Positions 30,634 to 40,192 are shown, counted from the first letter of the stretch. The stretch: DNA of 64,000 nt from Heliocidaris erythrogramma (GCA_025617745.1 CM046858.1:54662545-54726544); one strand, 5' to 3'. The notes: generated by a model from the sequence alone, not told the origin. Made by a program: numbers and translations.

Positions 30634-33561
30634 CTACAAAGAAGACACAGCGGCCTTCAAGGTGGCTGACGCAAACAAAGCTTCACCTGCGGGAACATCC
30701 CTAAGGTAGCAAGAAATGAAGGAATTGGGCGAACGCCAATAAGCAGCCTTCAAAATATCAACAAGCGCCACACCTTGAAACAGAGCCCAAGAAGTGCTGA
30801 CACTACGAGTATCATGAGCACGAGGCTTACTGTCGGATAAAAGAGCCTCTGTGCCAGCGGCCCTAATAGCTTCAACGATCCATCTAGAGATGGAACCAAG
30901 AGAGGCAGGAGAAAAAGGCTCTCTAGTGATCAGGAACAACTGATCATCCTTACGATAAGACTTAGTCTTATCAATATACCATTTGAGAGCCCTTACAGGA
31001 CACCAAACTTTGTCCTCACGCACCGAAGAAAAGTTAGAAAGCGGACAAAGAAAAATCTCAACAGGGACAGAGGCAGCTGTCTGATTCTTGGCAACAAAAG
31101 AAGCCCTAGGAATCAATCTAACGCCTTTTCTCTCCCAGCGAACATGACCAGGAGTAAGACAGAGAGCATGAAGAGTACTGCGCCTCTGCCCAGAGGCAAT
31201 AGCTACCAAAAAGAGCGTCTTAACCGTAAGATGATGAAGCGAAGCTTCACCTAACGGTTCGAAAGGAGGTTTCGCCAAGGCCTCCAGGACCTTAGGCAGA
31301 CTCCAAGACGGCACTAACTTAGAAAAAGAAGGTCGTTTCAGAAAGAACGAACGAATCAAACCACTTAGTAGCGGGGAATTGGAAATCCCCGAACCATCCG
31401 AGAAACCCGAATGAATGGCCCCGATCGCCGAACGGTAGCCTCGGATAGTAGAGATAGATCTCCCTTTGTCAAATAACGAGATTAAGAAATCGGCAATTGA
31501 ACCAATAGGAGCCTTAGAAGGGGTTTGATTTCTCTCTTTGCACCAAAGGAAAAAGACCGAGAGACGGGAATTGTAAATTTCCCTAGTAGAAACCCTACGA
31601 CTGGACATTAAAAAGTCCGCGGCTCTATCAGAGAGACCCGACTGTCTTGCAGATTCCCTGACAGGGGCCAAGCAGTCAAATGAAGAGACTCCGGACTGTG
31701 GTGAAGAATCCCCGATAGGGGCTGTAACACCAGATCCGCTCTTAACGGGAGAACGAACGGTTGAGCCCTTAGGAGGCTCATAAGTTCTGGAAACCAATTC
31801 CTCCTGGGCCAAAAGGGAGCTATTACGAGCACCCGCGCCCGATCTTCCCTGATTTTCCGCAAGACACGCGGAATCAGTTGGAAGGGAGGAAAGGCGAATC
31901 CCTGAAGGTTCTCCCAGCTGAGGGAGAAAGCATCGAGAGCCCATGCTCCCTGATCGCGAACACGGGAGCAATACTTCGGCAGCTGGTGATTTAGCACCGA
32001 CGCAAATAGATCCACTTCCAGTGGACCTAGGCAACTGCGAATGCGGCAAAATACCTCCGGATGGAGCGTCCATTCCGATGGAAGATACCTGCCCCGAGAC
32101 AGAAAATCCGCAATGAGGTTTTCCCGACCGGGGATGAAAGAGGCCACGGGTGTGATTGCCATGCGACGACACCACCTCCACAGCTGAGCTGCTAGGGCAT
32201 TCAAGGCAACCGAACGAGTGCCTCCCTGCCGATTGATATATGCCGCCACAGTAACATTGTCCGTGAGAATCAGAACCGAACGACTGAGAAGTCGACTTCT
32301 GAAATGGAGCAAGGTCAACAGAACTGCCATAAACTCCAGGACATTGATATGAGGAAGAGTCCCAAGATGAGACCAATCCCCCGCAACCGTGCTGCCGTTG
32401 CAGTGTCCTCCCCACCCCAACCGATAGGCGTCCGTCGAAACCGATATCGACGGAAGAGGGGCAGAGAAGGACCTGCCTCGCGCGAGAAACACCTCGCTCG
32501 TCCAACAAGAGAGAAGAGACTTGATCCTTACTGGTACTGGAATCCAGACCAAAAGAGAGTCTTTTCCCGGCTTGAAGAACCTGAGGAGATGTCTCTGAAA
32601 GGGTCTCATGAGGAGCCGGCAGTCCTCTAAAACATCGACTAGACTGGCTAGATAACCTAGAAACTGAAGCCACTGTCTGGCCGAGACTCTTCTGGCCAGC
32701 AAGAGCTTGCGAGCCGCAGAGACAATGGTGAGAATCCTGTCTCGACTGGGCCGAGCCAACTGATTCCTTATGTCTAACACCGCCCCCAGAAAAACTGGGC
32801 TGCGAGTGGGAACTAACTCTGACTTTTCCCAATTTATTAGGAAACCTAAGTCTTGAGTAAGAGAGACGAGCAAACGAGTCTCGTCCAACAAACGATCGCG
32901 CGACTCCGCAAGGAGAAGCCAATCGTCCAGGTAACAAAACAACCGCAAGCCGCGACGCCTCAGAGAGGCCGCTAGCACCGCTACAACTTGAGTAAAAACC
33001 CGAGGGGCCGGGCGCAGCCCGAAGGAAAGAGCACGAAAACGATAAGTCTCCGAGAGGAAGGAGAACCCCAGAAGATCGCGAGATGCGCGATGAATGGGAA
33101 TGTGAAAGTACGCGTCCTTGAGATCTATCGAGACCGCGTAGTCTTCCCTTTTGATCAACGGAAGAATGGAGGCAAGAGTCTCCATCCGAAAATGAACCTA
33201 AGGAATGAATTTGTTTATTCTTTTCAGGTTCAGTATCAAACGAAGTTTTCCCGAGCGCTTGGGAATAACGAAAATTGGAGAAAGGGAAAGAGACGGCCTG
33301 TCTCTTACCCTTTCTATAGCCCTCTTTTCCAAAAGAGACTCGATCTCCTTTGAAGCATGAGACCGAGACAGGGCAGACATGGGAGGTGACCGAATTCTTA
33401 TAGCCCCTCCGGGGAGCGAGGCGCAAAGATCTATGAAGAATCCGTCTCGCACGACGGAGAGAACAAACACGTCCCCGGAGATGGCCTCCCAAGCGGGAGA
33501 AACGCATGAAGTCGGCCACATACCACATTCGGTCGAACAAGCGCTCGGAGAAAAACATCAA
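30634..33561 (-). CDS. DIRS tyrosine recombinase ORF (C-terminal third is the YR domain)
   Basis: The frame is open for 975 codons, but only the last 330 or so (from about 31640) look like protein. The N-terminal two thirds overlap the RT/RNase H gene in another frame and are Ser/Gly/Arg-rich. The YR part shows a SAM-like core-binding region (STREIYNSRLSVFFLWC, STIRGYRSAIGAIH) and then the catalytic signature: Arg in SGQRRSTLHAL (about residue 791), His-x-x-Arg in AHDTRS (about 916-919) and the nucleophile Tyr in SCYLRDV (about 952). These are the phage-integrase-type residues that integrate circular DIRS cDNA. The true start is unknown; in this family the recombinase ORF overlaps RT. No stop interrupts the catalytic domain, so this module may be functional. 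Confidence 0.9.
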   Translation of the reverse strand: MMFFSERLFDRMWYVADFMRFSRLGGHLRGRVCSLRRARRILHRSLRLAPRRGYKNSVTSHVCPVSVSCFKGDRVSFGKEGYRKGKRQAVSFPFSNFRYSQALGKTSFDTEPEKNKQIHSLGSFSDGDSCLHSSVDQKGRLRGLDRSQGRVLSHSHSSRISRSSGVLLPLGDLSFSCSFLRAAPGPSGFYSSCSGASGLSEASRLAVVLLPGRLASPCGVARSFVGRDSFARLSYSRLRFPNKLGKVRVSSHSQPSFSGGGVRHKESVGSAQSRQDSHHCLCGSQALAGQKSLGQTVASVSRLSSQSSRCFRGLPAPHETLSETSPQVLQAGKRLSFGLDSSTSKDQVSSLLLDERGVSRARQVLLCPSSVDIGFDGRLSVGVGRTLQRQHGCGGLVSSWDSSSYQCPGVYGSSVDLAPFQKSTSQSFGSDSHGQCYCGGIYQSAGRHSFGCLECPSSSAVEVVSSHGNHTRGLFHPRSGKPHCGFSVSGQVSSIGMDAPSGGILPHSQLPRSTGSGSICVGAKSPAAEVLLPCSRSGSMGSRCFLPQLGEPSGIRLSSLPTDSACLAENQGRSGAGARNSSLLAQEELVSRTYEPPKGSTVRSPVKSGSGVTAPIGDSSPQSGVSSFDCLAPVRESARQSGLSDRAADFLMSSRRVSTREIYNSRLSVFFLWCKERNQTPSKAPIGSIADFLISLFDKGRSISTIRGYRSAIGAIHSGFSDGSGISNSPLLSGLIRSFFLKRPSFSKLVPSWSLPKVLEALAKPPFEPLGEASLHHLTVKTLFLVAIASGQRRSTLHALCLTPGHVRWERKGVRLIPRASFVAKNQTAASVPVEIFLCPLSNFSSVREDKVWCPVRALKWYIDKTKSYRKDDQLFLITREPFSPASLGSISRWIVEAIRAAGTEALLSDSKPRAHDTRSVSTSWALFQGVALVDILKAAYWRSPNSFISCYLRDVPAGEALFASATLKAAVSSL
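31608..33185 (-). CDS. DIRS reverse transcriptase / RNase H
   Basis: 525 codons of the polymerase. RT motif A is SIDLKDAYFHIPIH (about residues 19-32) and motif C is YLDDWLLL (85-92). RNase H has Asp in STDAYRLGWGGH (252), Glu in NVLEFMAV (284), Asp in LTDNVTVAAY (309) and Asp in NLIADFLSRG (360). Next comes the region VDLFAS (391-396), DAFSLSW (418-424), FAFPPFQLI and APFWPRRNWFPEL. This region follows RNase H in DIRS elements and is often described as a Dam-like methyltransferase-like domain. The coding sequence really begins upstream: 33521-33198 carries the fingers in the same frame, separated only by a TAG at 33198-33200. The last about 30 residues overlap the recombinase frame. Confidence 0.92.
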   Translation of the reverse strand: METLASILPLIKREDYAVSIDLKDAYFHIPIHRASRDLLGFSFLSETYRFRALSFGLRPAPRVFTQVVAVLAASLRRRGLRLFCYLDDWLLLAESRDRLLDETRLLVSLTQDLGFLINWEKSELVPTRSPVFLGAVLDIRNQLARPSRDRILTIVSAARKLLLARRVSARQWLQFLGYLASLVDVLEDCRLLMRPFQRHLLRFFKPGKDSLLVWIPVPVRIKSLLSCWTSEVFLARGRSFSAPLPSISVSTDAYRLGWGGHCNGSTVAGDWSHLGTLPHINVLEFMAVLLTLLHFRSRLLSRSVLILTDNVTVAAYINRQGGTRSVALNALAAQLWRWCRRMAITPVASFIPGRENLIADFLSRGRYLPSEWTLHPEVFCRIRSCLGPLEVDLFASVLNHQLPKYCSRVRDQGAWALDAFSLSWENLQGFAFPPFQLIPRVLRKIREDRARVLVIAPFWPRRNWFPELMSLLRAQPFVLPLRADLVLQPLSGILHHSPESLHLTAWPLSGNLQDSRVSLIEPRTF

Positions 33562-33643
33562 AATCCAGGCTTGGCCTTCTGCGAAGCCATCGCCTTACCA
33601 CGAGAACCTCTCGAAATGCCCCTGCCACGACTCCCTCTCCCAC
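33198..33643 (-). pseudogene. DIRS RT N-terminal segment, broken by frameshift and TAG
   Basis: 33521-33198 encodes AWEAISGDVFVLSVVRDGF and then the RT fingers, EIESLLEKRAIERVRD...SPIFVIPKRSGKLRLILNLKRINKF. It ends at TAG (33198-33200), after which the same frame runs into METLASILPLI of the main RT ORF. The lead-in VVCGRLHAFLP is found in another frame (33643-33431), so a one-base indel near 33497 is likely. With these breaks the copy cannot make a full polymerase from one frame. Confidence 0.75.
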
Positions 33644-34195
33644 GAGAAGGAGCTGGCTGCGGCTCAGGAGGCGGGACCCTAGACACGCGACTGCGTTGAC
33701 CCGAAACGGGACCAGCAGGTCTACGCTGAACAGGGGCCCGCGTTGGCTTAGAGCTAGTGTGAAACTGCTTAGTCATATCCGTGATCTGCTTTCGCGCATC
33801 GATCTCTCTCTGAAACACCGTAGCAAATTTACCACCAAAAAGCGAAGGACCCCGAGACGGAACATCTCGGAGAAGTTGAGCAATGCCCGACTCTCTAACA
33901 CCCAGTGCCGAGAGAGCCGAGGTCCTGCGACGGAACGTAGCCGAAGCAGCTGCGGTGGAAAGCTGCGACCACTGCAGACAAAAAAGAGTATGCAGCAAGT
34001 CGTCAATAATCAGCTTGTCACCATCGGTAACATTCAACTCCTCCGCCCTGGACCTAAGGTCGGAGAGAAACCCTTGAAAAGCCGCCAAACGCATCCCTGA
34101 CCTAACCTGGTTTTCAATATTAAACCAAATCTTATCCTCCGCCCTGAACGCAGCGGAGGTAAGCGGATTAGTCGCCCGCCAACCTCTAAAATCTC
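33558..34195 (-). CDS. DIRS Gag C-terminal part
   Basis: The frame is open from about 34195, reading DFRGWRATNPLTSAAF, then EDKIWFNIENQVRSGMRLAAF, FLSDLRSRAEEL and LGVRESGIAQLL, and ending in an Arg/Gly/Pro-rich tail (SRGRGSRGRGISRGSRGKA) just upstream of the RT. It lies in a different frame from the N-terminal Gag ORF. The switch point is around 34190, implying a one-base indel. The basic tail would bind nucleic acid, as in other Gag proteins without zinc knuckles. Confidence 0.7.
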
Positions 34196-35473
34196 AGGAG
34201 AAAGAGTCTTAGCCTTGAAAAAGCTGTCTTGGTCCTGAGAACAAAAGGCGAAAGCCTTACCCTTGACCGCATTAGATCGCTTAACCAACAGCGCGGCCTC
34301 AATGCGGTCATACTCCAGCTTGAAAACCTCCTCAAGAGCAATACCCTCAGAGGAAACCTGCTGCTTAAATTTCCAACGCGAAGTCGAACCCTGCGCGCGG
34401 GTTGACTGAAGTTCAGGGAGATATTTGGACAACAAAGCAATCGCTTCCACCCCACAGAGATCGAGCGATTGAGACTCCGCCTGCCCAAGCGATTCGGGAA
34501 CCGAAGCTTGAGAGGACACATCCAAATCTGGTTCCACCCGAGTGGAATGAGACAAAGGAACGCTAACAAAGGCCTCCGCAGGCAGAGCCTCGCATGATTC
34601 ACCAAAAGTCTCCTCGCCCGGCGGAGCCCCAAGGGCCGCGGGAATAGGAGGCACATGCGAATCCGACTCAGACAAAGAGGAATCAATCACAAAAGGCTGA
34701 TTAGACTCAAAGCGAGATCCCTGAATAGGGACAGAAGTCAGGGTTGAAGAAGCCGGTACAAAGGACCAACCCTGATTCTGAGCAAAAGCCCGCATCATAC
34801 TGAACATGTCAGCTTGAGAGGAGCTAGCTGGGTTAGCCATGCCAGACGGGCAAGAGGCCGGCAAAGCCTTGCCACTTTTTGCCTTCTTCTTGGCCTTTTT
34901 CTTGGCTGGCTCGACAAGAGTCGTAGCCGAAACCCTTTTCTTAGAACGCTTAATCGGATTCGTTCGGATCCCCGAAGCCTCTTCGGAAACACGAACCGAT
35001 CCCTCCGCGGAGGGACGTTCACTTCCCATAAAGGGATTGGAGCGCTCATGGCGTAAGCCTAGAGAATCGCCCAAATCACCCATATTGGCTAGGCAAGAAG
35101 ATGCAATAGCCATGGGTTGGGAGCTAAAAGCTCCCAGTGCGTGGGCAGACCGAGATGACTCGGTATGTGCCCGATGACTACTAAAGGCGTGTGAACCCAC
35201 TATTGGACCGCTCGAAAGCAGCAATAGGGGAGCACTAGTAGTCACGCACTCAGGTGAAAACACCTGTTGCTCCGAAGAGCGTCCATAATTGTTAGCTCGA
35301 GCATTCCCATCAGCTGGCACCTGAGACAGCCCAGAAAGTACTCGTTCCCCCATATGGCGTTTGCCGGGGGCTAGGGTTTGAGAACCCAGACCAACATGGA
35401 CTAAGCCCGTGGGTTGCCCTGCAGTAGTGGGGCGCGTCTCCCCTAACGGATCAGAGCGAGTGAACGCTACCAT
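34190..35473 (-). CDS. DIRS Gag, central part
   Basis: Open frame, polar and Ser/Pro-rich. It contains a nuclear-localisation-like stretch (IKRSKKRVSATTLVEPAKKK with more Lys after it) and a more folded-looking region near the end (LCGVEAIALLSKYLPELQS, ALEEVFKLEYDRIEAALLVK). No zinc knuckle is visible, which is common for DIRS Gag. The frame formally continues to 34034, but sequence below about 34190 fits better in the neighbouring frame. Upstream it joins the N-terminus across a C18 tract. Confidence 0.7.
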
Positions 35474-35816
35474 ACGGGAAACAACCGCCCCCCCCCCCCC
35501 CCCCCTCTGGTCTCAGCGACCGGGGGATTGGATTCGAGATATCCAAACCACTAGAATCTGACGCCACCCACCCCGAAACCACGGGCTTCGGAGTTGACAA
35601 TCCCGATTCAGTTAACGCCACCCGTCCCGAAGCCGCAAGCTCCGAGACTGGCAAACTCTGCAAGGGAACACCACTAGGCAACTTACCCTTAGCCCTCCTC
35701 CCTCCCCCGCGTACCGCAGTACTCGGGGGAGTTCTGGAAGGCCGAGTCGTCTTGCTAGACGACTCTTCGGAAGAAGCAGGTCTCCTTGACCCAGCTGCTT
35801 CTTCTTCCGAATTCAT
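35451..35816 (-). CDS. DIRS Gag N-terminus, frame lost at C18 tract
   Basis: Start chosen at the ATG at 35816-35814 (MNSEEEAAGSRRPASSEESS); the frame is open further upstream but only over leader-like hydrophobic sequence. The protein is Ser/Pro-rich and disordered. At 35488-35505 a run of 18 C on the plus strand gives poly-Gly, after which this frame ends at once while the central Gag frame begins. The tract length therefore decides whether Gag is continuous. Confidence 0.7.
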   Translation of the reverse strand: MNSEEEAAGSRRPASSEESSSKTTRPSRTPPSTAVRGGGRRAKGKLPSGVPLQSLPVSELAASGRVALTESGLSTPKPVVSGWVASDSSGLDISNPIPRSLRPEGGGGGGGCFPYGSVHSL

Positions 35817-36228
35817 ACCACTGCAATAAAACAGACAATAAAGTATACTTTTCAAAATAAGAAATACTTCAACTGAATGCAGTAGAAACTTTAATTGGGA
35901 GATACGCACTAAAGAAATTTTCACAGCCTAAAAACCGTAAGAACAAACACCGAACCCAAAGGCTCGGTGACAAACGGAAACACCCGCAAACACAGAAATA
36001 TCTACGTGGGGCTGACCGTGAAAGAGAAAAATAAGTGCCAAGAAAGGGAATCAAAAAATCCCTTGCAATCGGCAAGAGTGACTACTAAAACACAAAGTAC
36101 TATAATCTAAACGAATATAGATACCTAAAAGTGCTTTAACTATGCGAAAAAGCGCACCTAAAAGATACTATACGACCTGATTTCAGGAGCGCTGTGACTA
36201 TACGTCCTATCTCGTCGGGGGCGAGCAA

Positions 36229-36377
36229 GAAAGAGGAAGATGGCCGTAGCGTATTGACGCGCGTGAGTGGCGAAGGGGACAATAGGATTACGGGGGGTGC
36301 GCACAATATTGTGACTCATGTGTGATAAATTCTCGAAGGGGTCCCGTAGTCAAGACTACAGGCATAATAGGTAGGTA
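36229..36377. repeat. DIRS inverted terminal repeat (5' side of element)
   Basis: Complement of 30264-30413. In transcription orientation it is the 5' end, upstream of gag. The outer extension to 36400 is unique to this end. Confidence 0.93.
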
Positions 36378-36425
36378 TATATGATTTATTGCAGTAAATT
36401 ATATTACGAAATTTTCTTTTGCTTA

Positions 36426-36443
36426 TTAGGGTTAGGGTTAGGG
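36426..36443. repeat. Interstitial (TTAGGG)3
   Basis: Three perfect TTAGGG units followed by TTTAG, 26 bp outside the right terminus of the DIRS element. Too short for a telomere; it is part of the small element that the DIRS entered. Confidence 0.9.
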
Positions 36444-37264
36444 TTTAGAAAATACAAGTCCGATACTTGTAGTTTGTTTCAAAGTCTTCAAAAAGGGGTT
36501 TCTGCCTAGGCTTGGTTACAAAAAAAAAAGACGCGGCCCGGCCCCGGCCCGTGCGGTCGATCGCGCCCCATGCCTGGCTGATCAACAATTTTCATGTCAA
36601 CGTCGACAACGCGTGCCGTAGACGGTTGGCCACACGCTGAAACATGGCATTTCCACTTCATTGCTTTTCATCATGTTTCATATCCACCACCACAAAAATT
36701 AATGTAATTATCATATTATTTGATACCTTTATTGGCATAAAATTACAGAAGTTCTAAATTAAATTTTAATGTCTTAAAGTTTTAGTTACCACGCCATGCC
36801 TGTGCAGCAGATGATGGCTCTTGCACTACAGTTGCGTAACAAGCGATTTCGTAATAGACCTGTGCCGGCCGCACAGAAACGTTGTTAGCGTCAACAGCGC
36901 GCTAACAGTACCGATAGCGATGATTTGGCCGCACAGAAGAGTAATGTTAGTCAAATTCACTAACAGCGCTGTTAGCCTAACATTTCAAGGCCGCACAGAA
37001 GCTAACAGTAGTGGTAATGTTTTAACAACTCACTAACGGTGCCAGGGGCACCAATAGTGACAATGTTAGTGAATAATTTCTTGTGTGCGCTATAACTTGC
37101 CTCTCCTTTTTTTGATACCAAGTACTTAAACATAGACCCAGACTAATTAAGAATGTGGTGGGTAACGGGTGACATAGATTTTGCTGATAACGGCACAAAC
37201 TTGTTGTATGTTATTTAGTAATTCAATCTCATCTCTTGATGGTAATGTATTACTTAAAAACACC

Positions 37265-37905
37265 ACAATTAAAATGGTCGAGTAGTTAAAGTTTCTTGGT
37301 TTACTTATTGATAATAAGTTATCTTGGAAACCACAGACTCTGTATCTAAACAATTTACTCTCTAGAAATGTTGGTATTATAAAAAAATTGAAATATTTGT
37401 TTCCCTCTCATGTATTACTCTTGTTGTATTCCACCTTGGTTCTACCCTACATAAGTTATGGCATTCTTGCTTGGGGCAACTGTACTAAGTCTCAGTTGGA
37501 TAGACTCTCAGTTATACAAAAACGGGTGATGAGAATAATTTTGAAAAAGCATAGACTAGCTCCGTCTAAAATATTATTCTTTGAAAATAAATCGTTGAGA
37601 CTAAACGATTTGTTTTATTACCAGTTAGGCAGTTCAATGTATCAAGTACGAATTCATGAATTGCCTCAGGTTTTACAATCAATGCTTAAAACGAATGATG
37701 GAATACATAGGCATTCTACACGACAATCATCTTTCTTTCATTTACCACTTCTTCGTACTCAGTTTGCCCAGAAAACATTAATCTAAACTATGCCCTTCTA
37801 TTGAAATCATCTTGATTCAAATCTAACGCAAGCTTCCTCTCTTAAATCTTTTAGAAGAAATCTTAAACATTATCAAATTAGCTCTTACAGCGTAAGTCTA
37901 TAACA
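37265..37905 (+). pseudogene. LINE RT C-terminal fragment in Harbinger-like copy 1
   Basis: Translation gives KFLGLLIDNKLSWKPQT-like residues, then LKYLFPSHVLLLLYSTLVLP, YGILAWGNCTKSQLDRLSVI, QKRVMRIILKK, NKSLRLNDLFYYQLGSSMYQ and HSTRQSSFFHLPLLRTQFAQ, the thumb and tail of a CR1/L2-like ORF2. The RT active site is missing (5' truncated). The same fragment sits at the same place in the other four copies, so it was captured once before the copies multiplied. Confidence 0.8.
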
Positions 37906-38187
37906 GGGGCGTATCCAGGATTTCCCAATGGGGGGGGGGGGGGGGGCGCCAGGCATTATTGATCGCCGTCCCGGGGAGGGGTCTAATGGGAGGGGGTGCC
38001 CCCTCCCCTTTGGAAAATTTTTGCTTCTGAAGAAGGGCTGAGATGCAAAATAATCCTATATGTGACCAATTTTGAAGCCTATTTAATGAACAACTTTTTT
38101 TTTCCTAGTTTTTTTTTTTTTTTTACGACGGCCAATAGGGGGGGGGGGGGGGGGCGCCTGTTGCGCCACCCCCTGGATACGCCACTG
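37904..38187. mobile_element. hAT-like MITE with poly-G subterminal tracts
   Basis: CAGGGGCGTATCCAGGATTT to CCTGGATACGCCACTG, with G18 and G14 tracts just inside. Copies 3 and 4 of the Harbinger-like array lack it and read CCATAACAACTGTACAG, a clear empty site. CATAA is repeated at both ends of the copy at 57768. CAGTGGCG ends suggest hAT. Confidence 0.75.
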
Positions 38188-40192
38188 CATCTGTACAGTA
38201 TTTAGTTTTCTGCCTGTGTCTAAACAGAACATAAACAAAACCTTTATTAAGACATCTTTTTATTCATACTTAATACACATACATGTATTATGTGTATCTG
38301 GTTTTTCTACTACTATATAAACGCGATAGGCTGACATTAACTGCTAGTATAATACTAGTTCATAGTATGCTTATTTTATTTTGATGTTATAGTGATGTTG
38401 TGTGTGCATTTATTTTTTTTCCCCTTTTACACACGTCTTGTCTCGTCTCTTTATTGCTATATATGTATATGTATACATAATTACATACATATATTTCTTA
38501 GTTCTCTCTGTTATTGGGGAACCTAGTTTTAACAAGCTGTGCTTTTCCTTAGGTTCTCCCATAATACTGCTTTTTGGAATTGTTATTAATGTATCTGTAT
38601 TCGAAATTTTGAACGATGTATGCTCACCAATAATGTTCATGGCAGATTTCTGCAGTAATATGAAAAAAATAATTAATTAATTAATTCATTCATTAAAGTA
38701 TAGGTTTTCCAAAGCAGTGTTTGAAGACCTTTTTAACATTGTAGGCCCTGCTTTGGAAAAAAGAACGTTACGGTGAGTAACCATGTACCATACCTTAAGT
38801 ACAGTCAATGTAACTGAAAATCATCATTGGCAAATAAGCCTACTCCCATGACTGAAGAGCTAAAAAATAAACAATAAATAAATAAATAAATAAATGAGAA
38901 GTGGGCTTGCATTTTTTTTTTTGTGGTACAGTATTTTAATCTAAAAGCTAAATGCTAGTAGTTGCAGCAAGCAATAATTTCACGCGAAAGTCTTTGGAAT
39001 CAAAGTTAACTGTTCATATATTGTCGTAGCTAATCTAGTAAGTTTATGCAATCAGAAACTTGAATAACCTTTGTTAAAGAATGAAACATACGCTGAAAAC
39101 CAAGCACACATTAGACCACCAACATAGATATAGTGGGAACGTGTAGTATTATTGATTAGTAAAAGACCCGTCACCCGGCAGGAATGTCATGTTTATTTTG
39201 GTAATTTGTCAGCAAATATAAATTTTAAAACGTGAATACACAACGCATGTGCACTGTGCTATGCTGCATCAACAAGCTAGATTCATCAATCTATACATAG
39301 ATTACTACGCACAAATCATAGATTTTGCCTAACTCTATGGCTCAAATCCATTAACAGCGCTGTAACAGCGCGAGTGTCAAACAGCGTCCTAACAGCGCTT
39401 TCTGTGCGGTCATCTTACCCGTGTTGTTAGTGGCTGATTTGTCTGTGGCTTGTTAGCGCTAACAAAGCCGCTACTAACAGCGTTTCTGTGCGGCCGGCAC
39501 TGTACCGGCCGCACAGAAACGTTGTTAGCGCTAACAGCGCACTAACAGTACCGATAGCGATGATTTGGCCGCACAGAAGAGTAATGTTAGTCAAATTCAC
39601 TAACAGCGCTGTTAGCCTAACATTTCAAGGCCGCACAGAAGCTAACAGTAGTGGTAATGTTTTAACAACTCACTAACGGTGCCAGGGGCACCAATAGTGA
39701 CAATGTTAGTGAATAATTTCTTGCGTGCGCTATAACTTTGACAATGTTAGCGAATAATTTCTTGCGTGCGCTATAATTTGCCTCTCCTTTTTTTAATACC
39801 AAGTACTTAAACATAGACCTAGGCTAATTAAGAATGTGGCGGGTAACGGGTGACATAGATTTTGCTGATAACGGCACAAACTTGTTGTATGTTATTTAGT
39901 AATTCAATCTCATCTCTGGATGGTAATGTATTACTTAAAAACACCACAATTAAAATGGTCGAGTAGTTAAAGTTTCATGGTTTACTTATTGATAATAAGT
40001 TATCTTGGAAACCACAGACTCTGTATCTAAACAATTTACTCTCTTGAAATGTTGGTATTATAAACAAATTGAAATATTTGTTTCCCTCTCATGTATTACT
40101 CTTGTTGTATTCCACCTTGGTTCTACCCTACATAAGTTATGGCATTCTTGCAAGTGTACTAAGTCTCAGATGGATAGACTCTCAGTTATACA

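Larger units (their letters stand above)
30218..36400 (-). mobile_element. DIRS-type tyrosine-recombinase retrotransposon, structurally complete
   Basis: A 6.2 kb element coding on the minus strand: Gag (35816 to 33558), RT/RNase H (about 33600 to 31608) and tyrosine recombinase (ending 30634). Terminal repeats are inverted, not direct (30264-30413 against 36229-36377, apparently identical). Beyond them each end has its own unique extension. An internal complementary region at 30472-30566 carries the complements of both extreme ends fused together. Each terminus carries ATT (30218-30220 and 36398-36400), and the internal region has a single AAT at the fusion. This is the DIRS-1 layout, in which cDNA circles integrate through the recombinase without target duplication; none is visible here. 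Identical inverted repeats suggest a young copy. Reading-frame breaks at 35488-35505, about 34190, about 33497 and 33198 may be real decay or partly sequencing error. Confidence 0.93.
29985..36555. mobile_element. Small inverted-end element carrying a tRNA-like module, split by DIRS
   Basis: GGCCCGGCCGCG...GGTAACCAAGCCTAGGCAGA at 29991-30041 is complementary to TCTGCCTAGGCTTGGTTAC...GCGGCCCGGCC at 36499-36543. Both are absent from the matching position of element 1 (about 27045). Removing the DIRS (30218-36400) leaves an element of roughly 390 bp with a tRNA-like sequence on the left and (TTAGGG)3 on the right. Boundaries are approximate. Confidence 0.55.
36863..39499. mobile_element. Harbinger-like non-autonomous element, copy 1
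   Basis: 2.6 kb with ends TGCCGGCCGCACAGAAACG and its complement. CTG lies on both sides. Subterminal regions at both ends are packed with TAACAGCGC / GTTAGCGCTAAC palindromic repeats and GGCCGCACAGAAG blocks. The interior carries a truncated LINE (about 37150-38680) with a hAT-like MITE in its tail. The 3-bp CTG duplication and target context (AGACCTGTTTACT) agree with the CWG target reported for vertebrate Harbinger elements. Superfamily assignment is inference, since no transposase is present. Confidence 0.7.

Noticed and set aside
32304-35177. Plus-strand frames of 64-134 codons opposite the DIRS genes
   Set aside because: Antisense shadows of GC-rich coding sequence, with no homology of their own.
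36426-36443. Chromosome end or telomere fusion
   Set aside because: Only three TTAGGG units, with transposon sequence on both sides.
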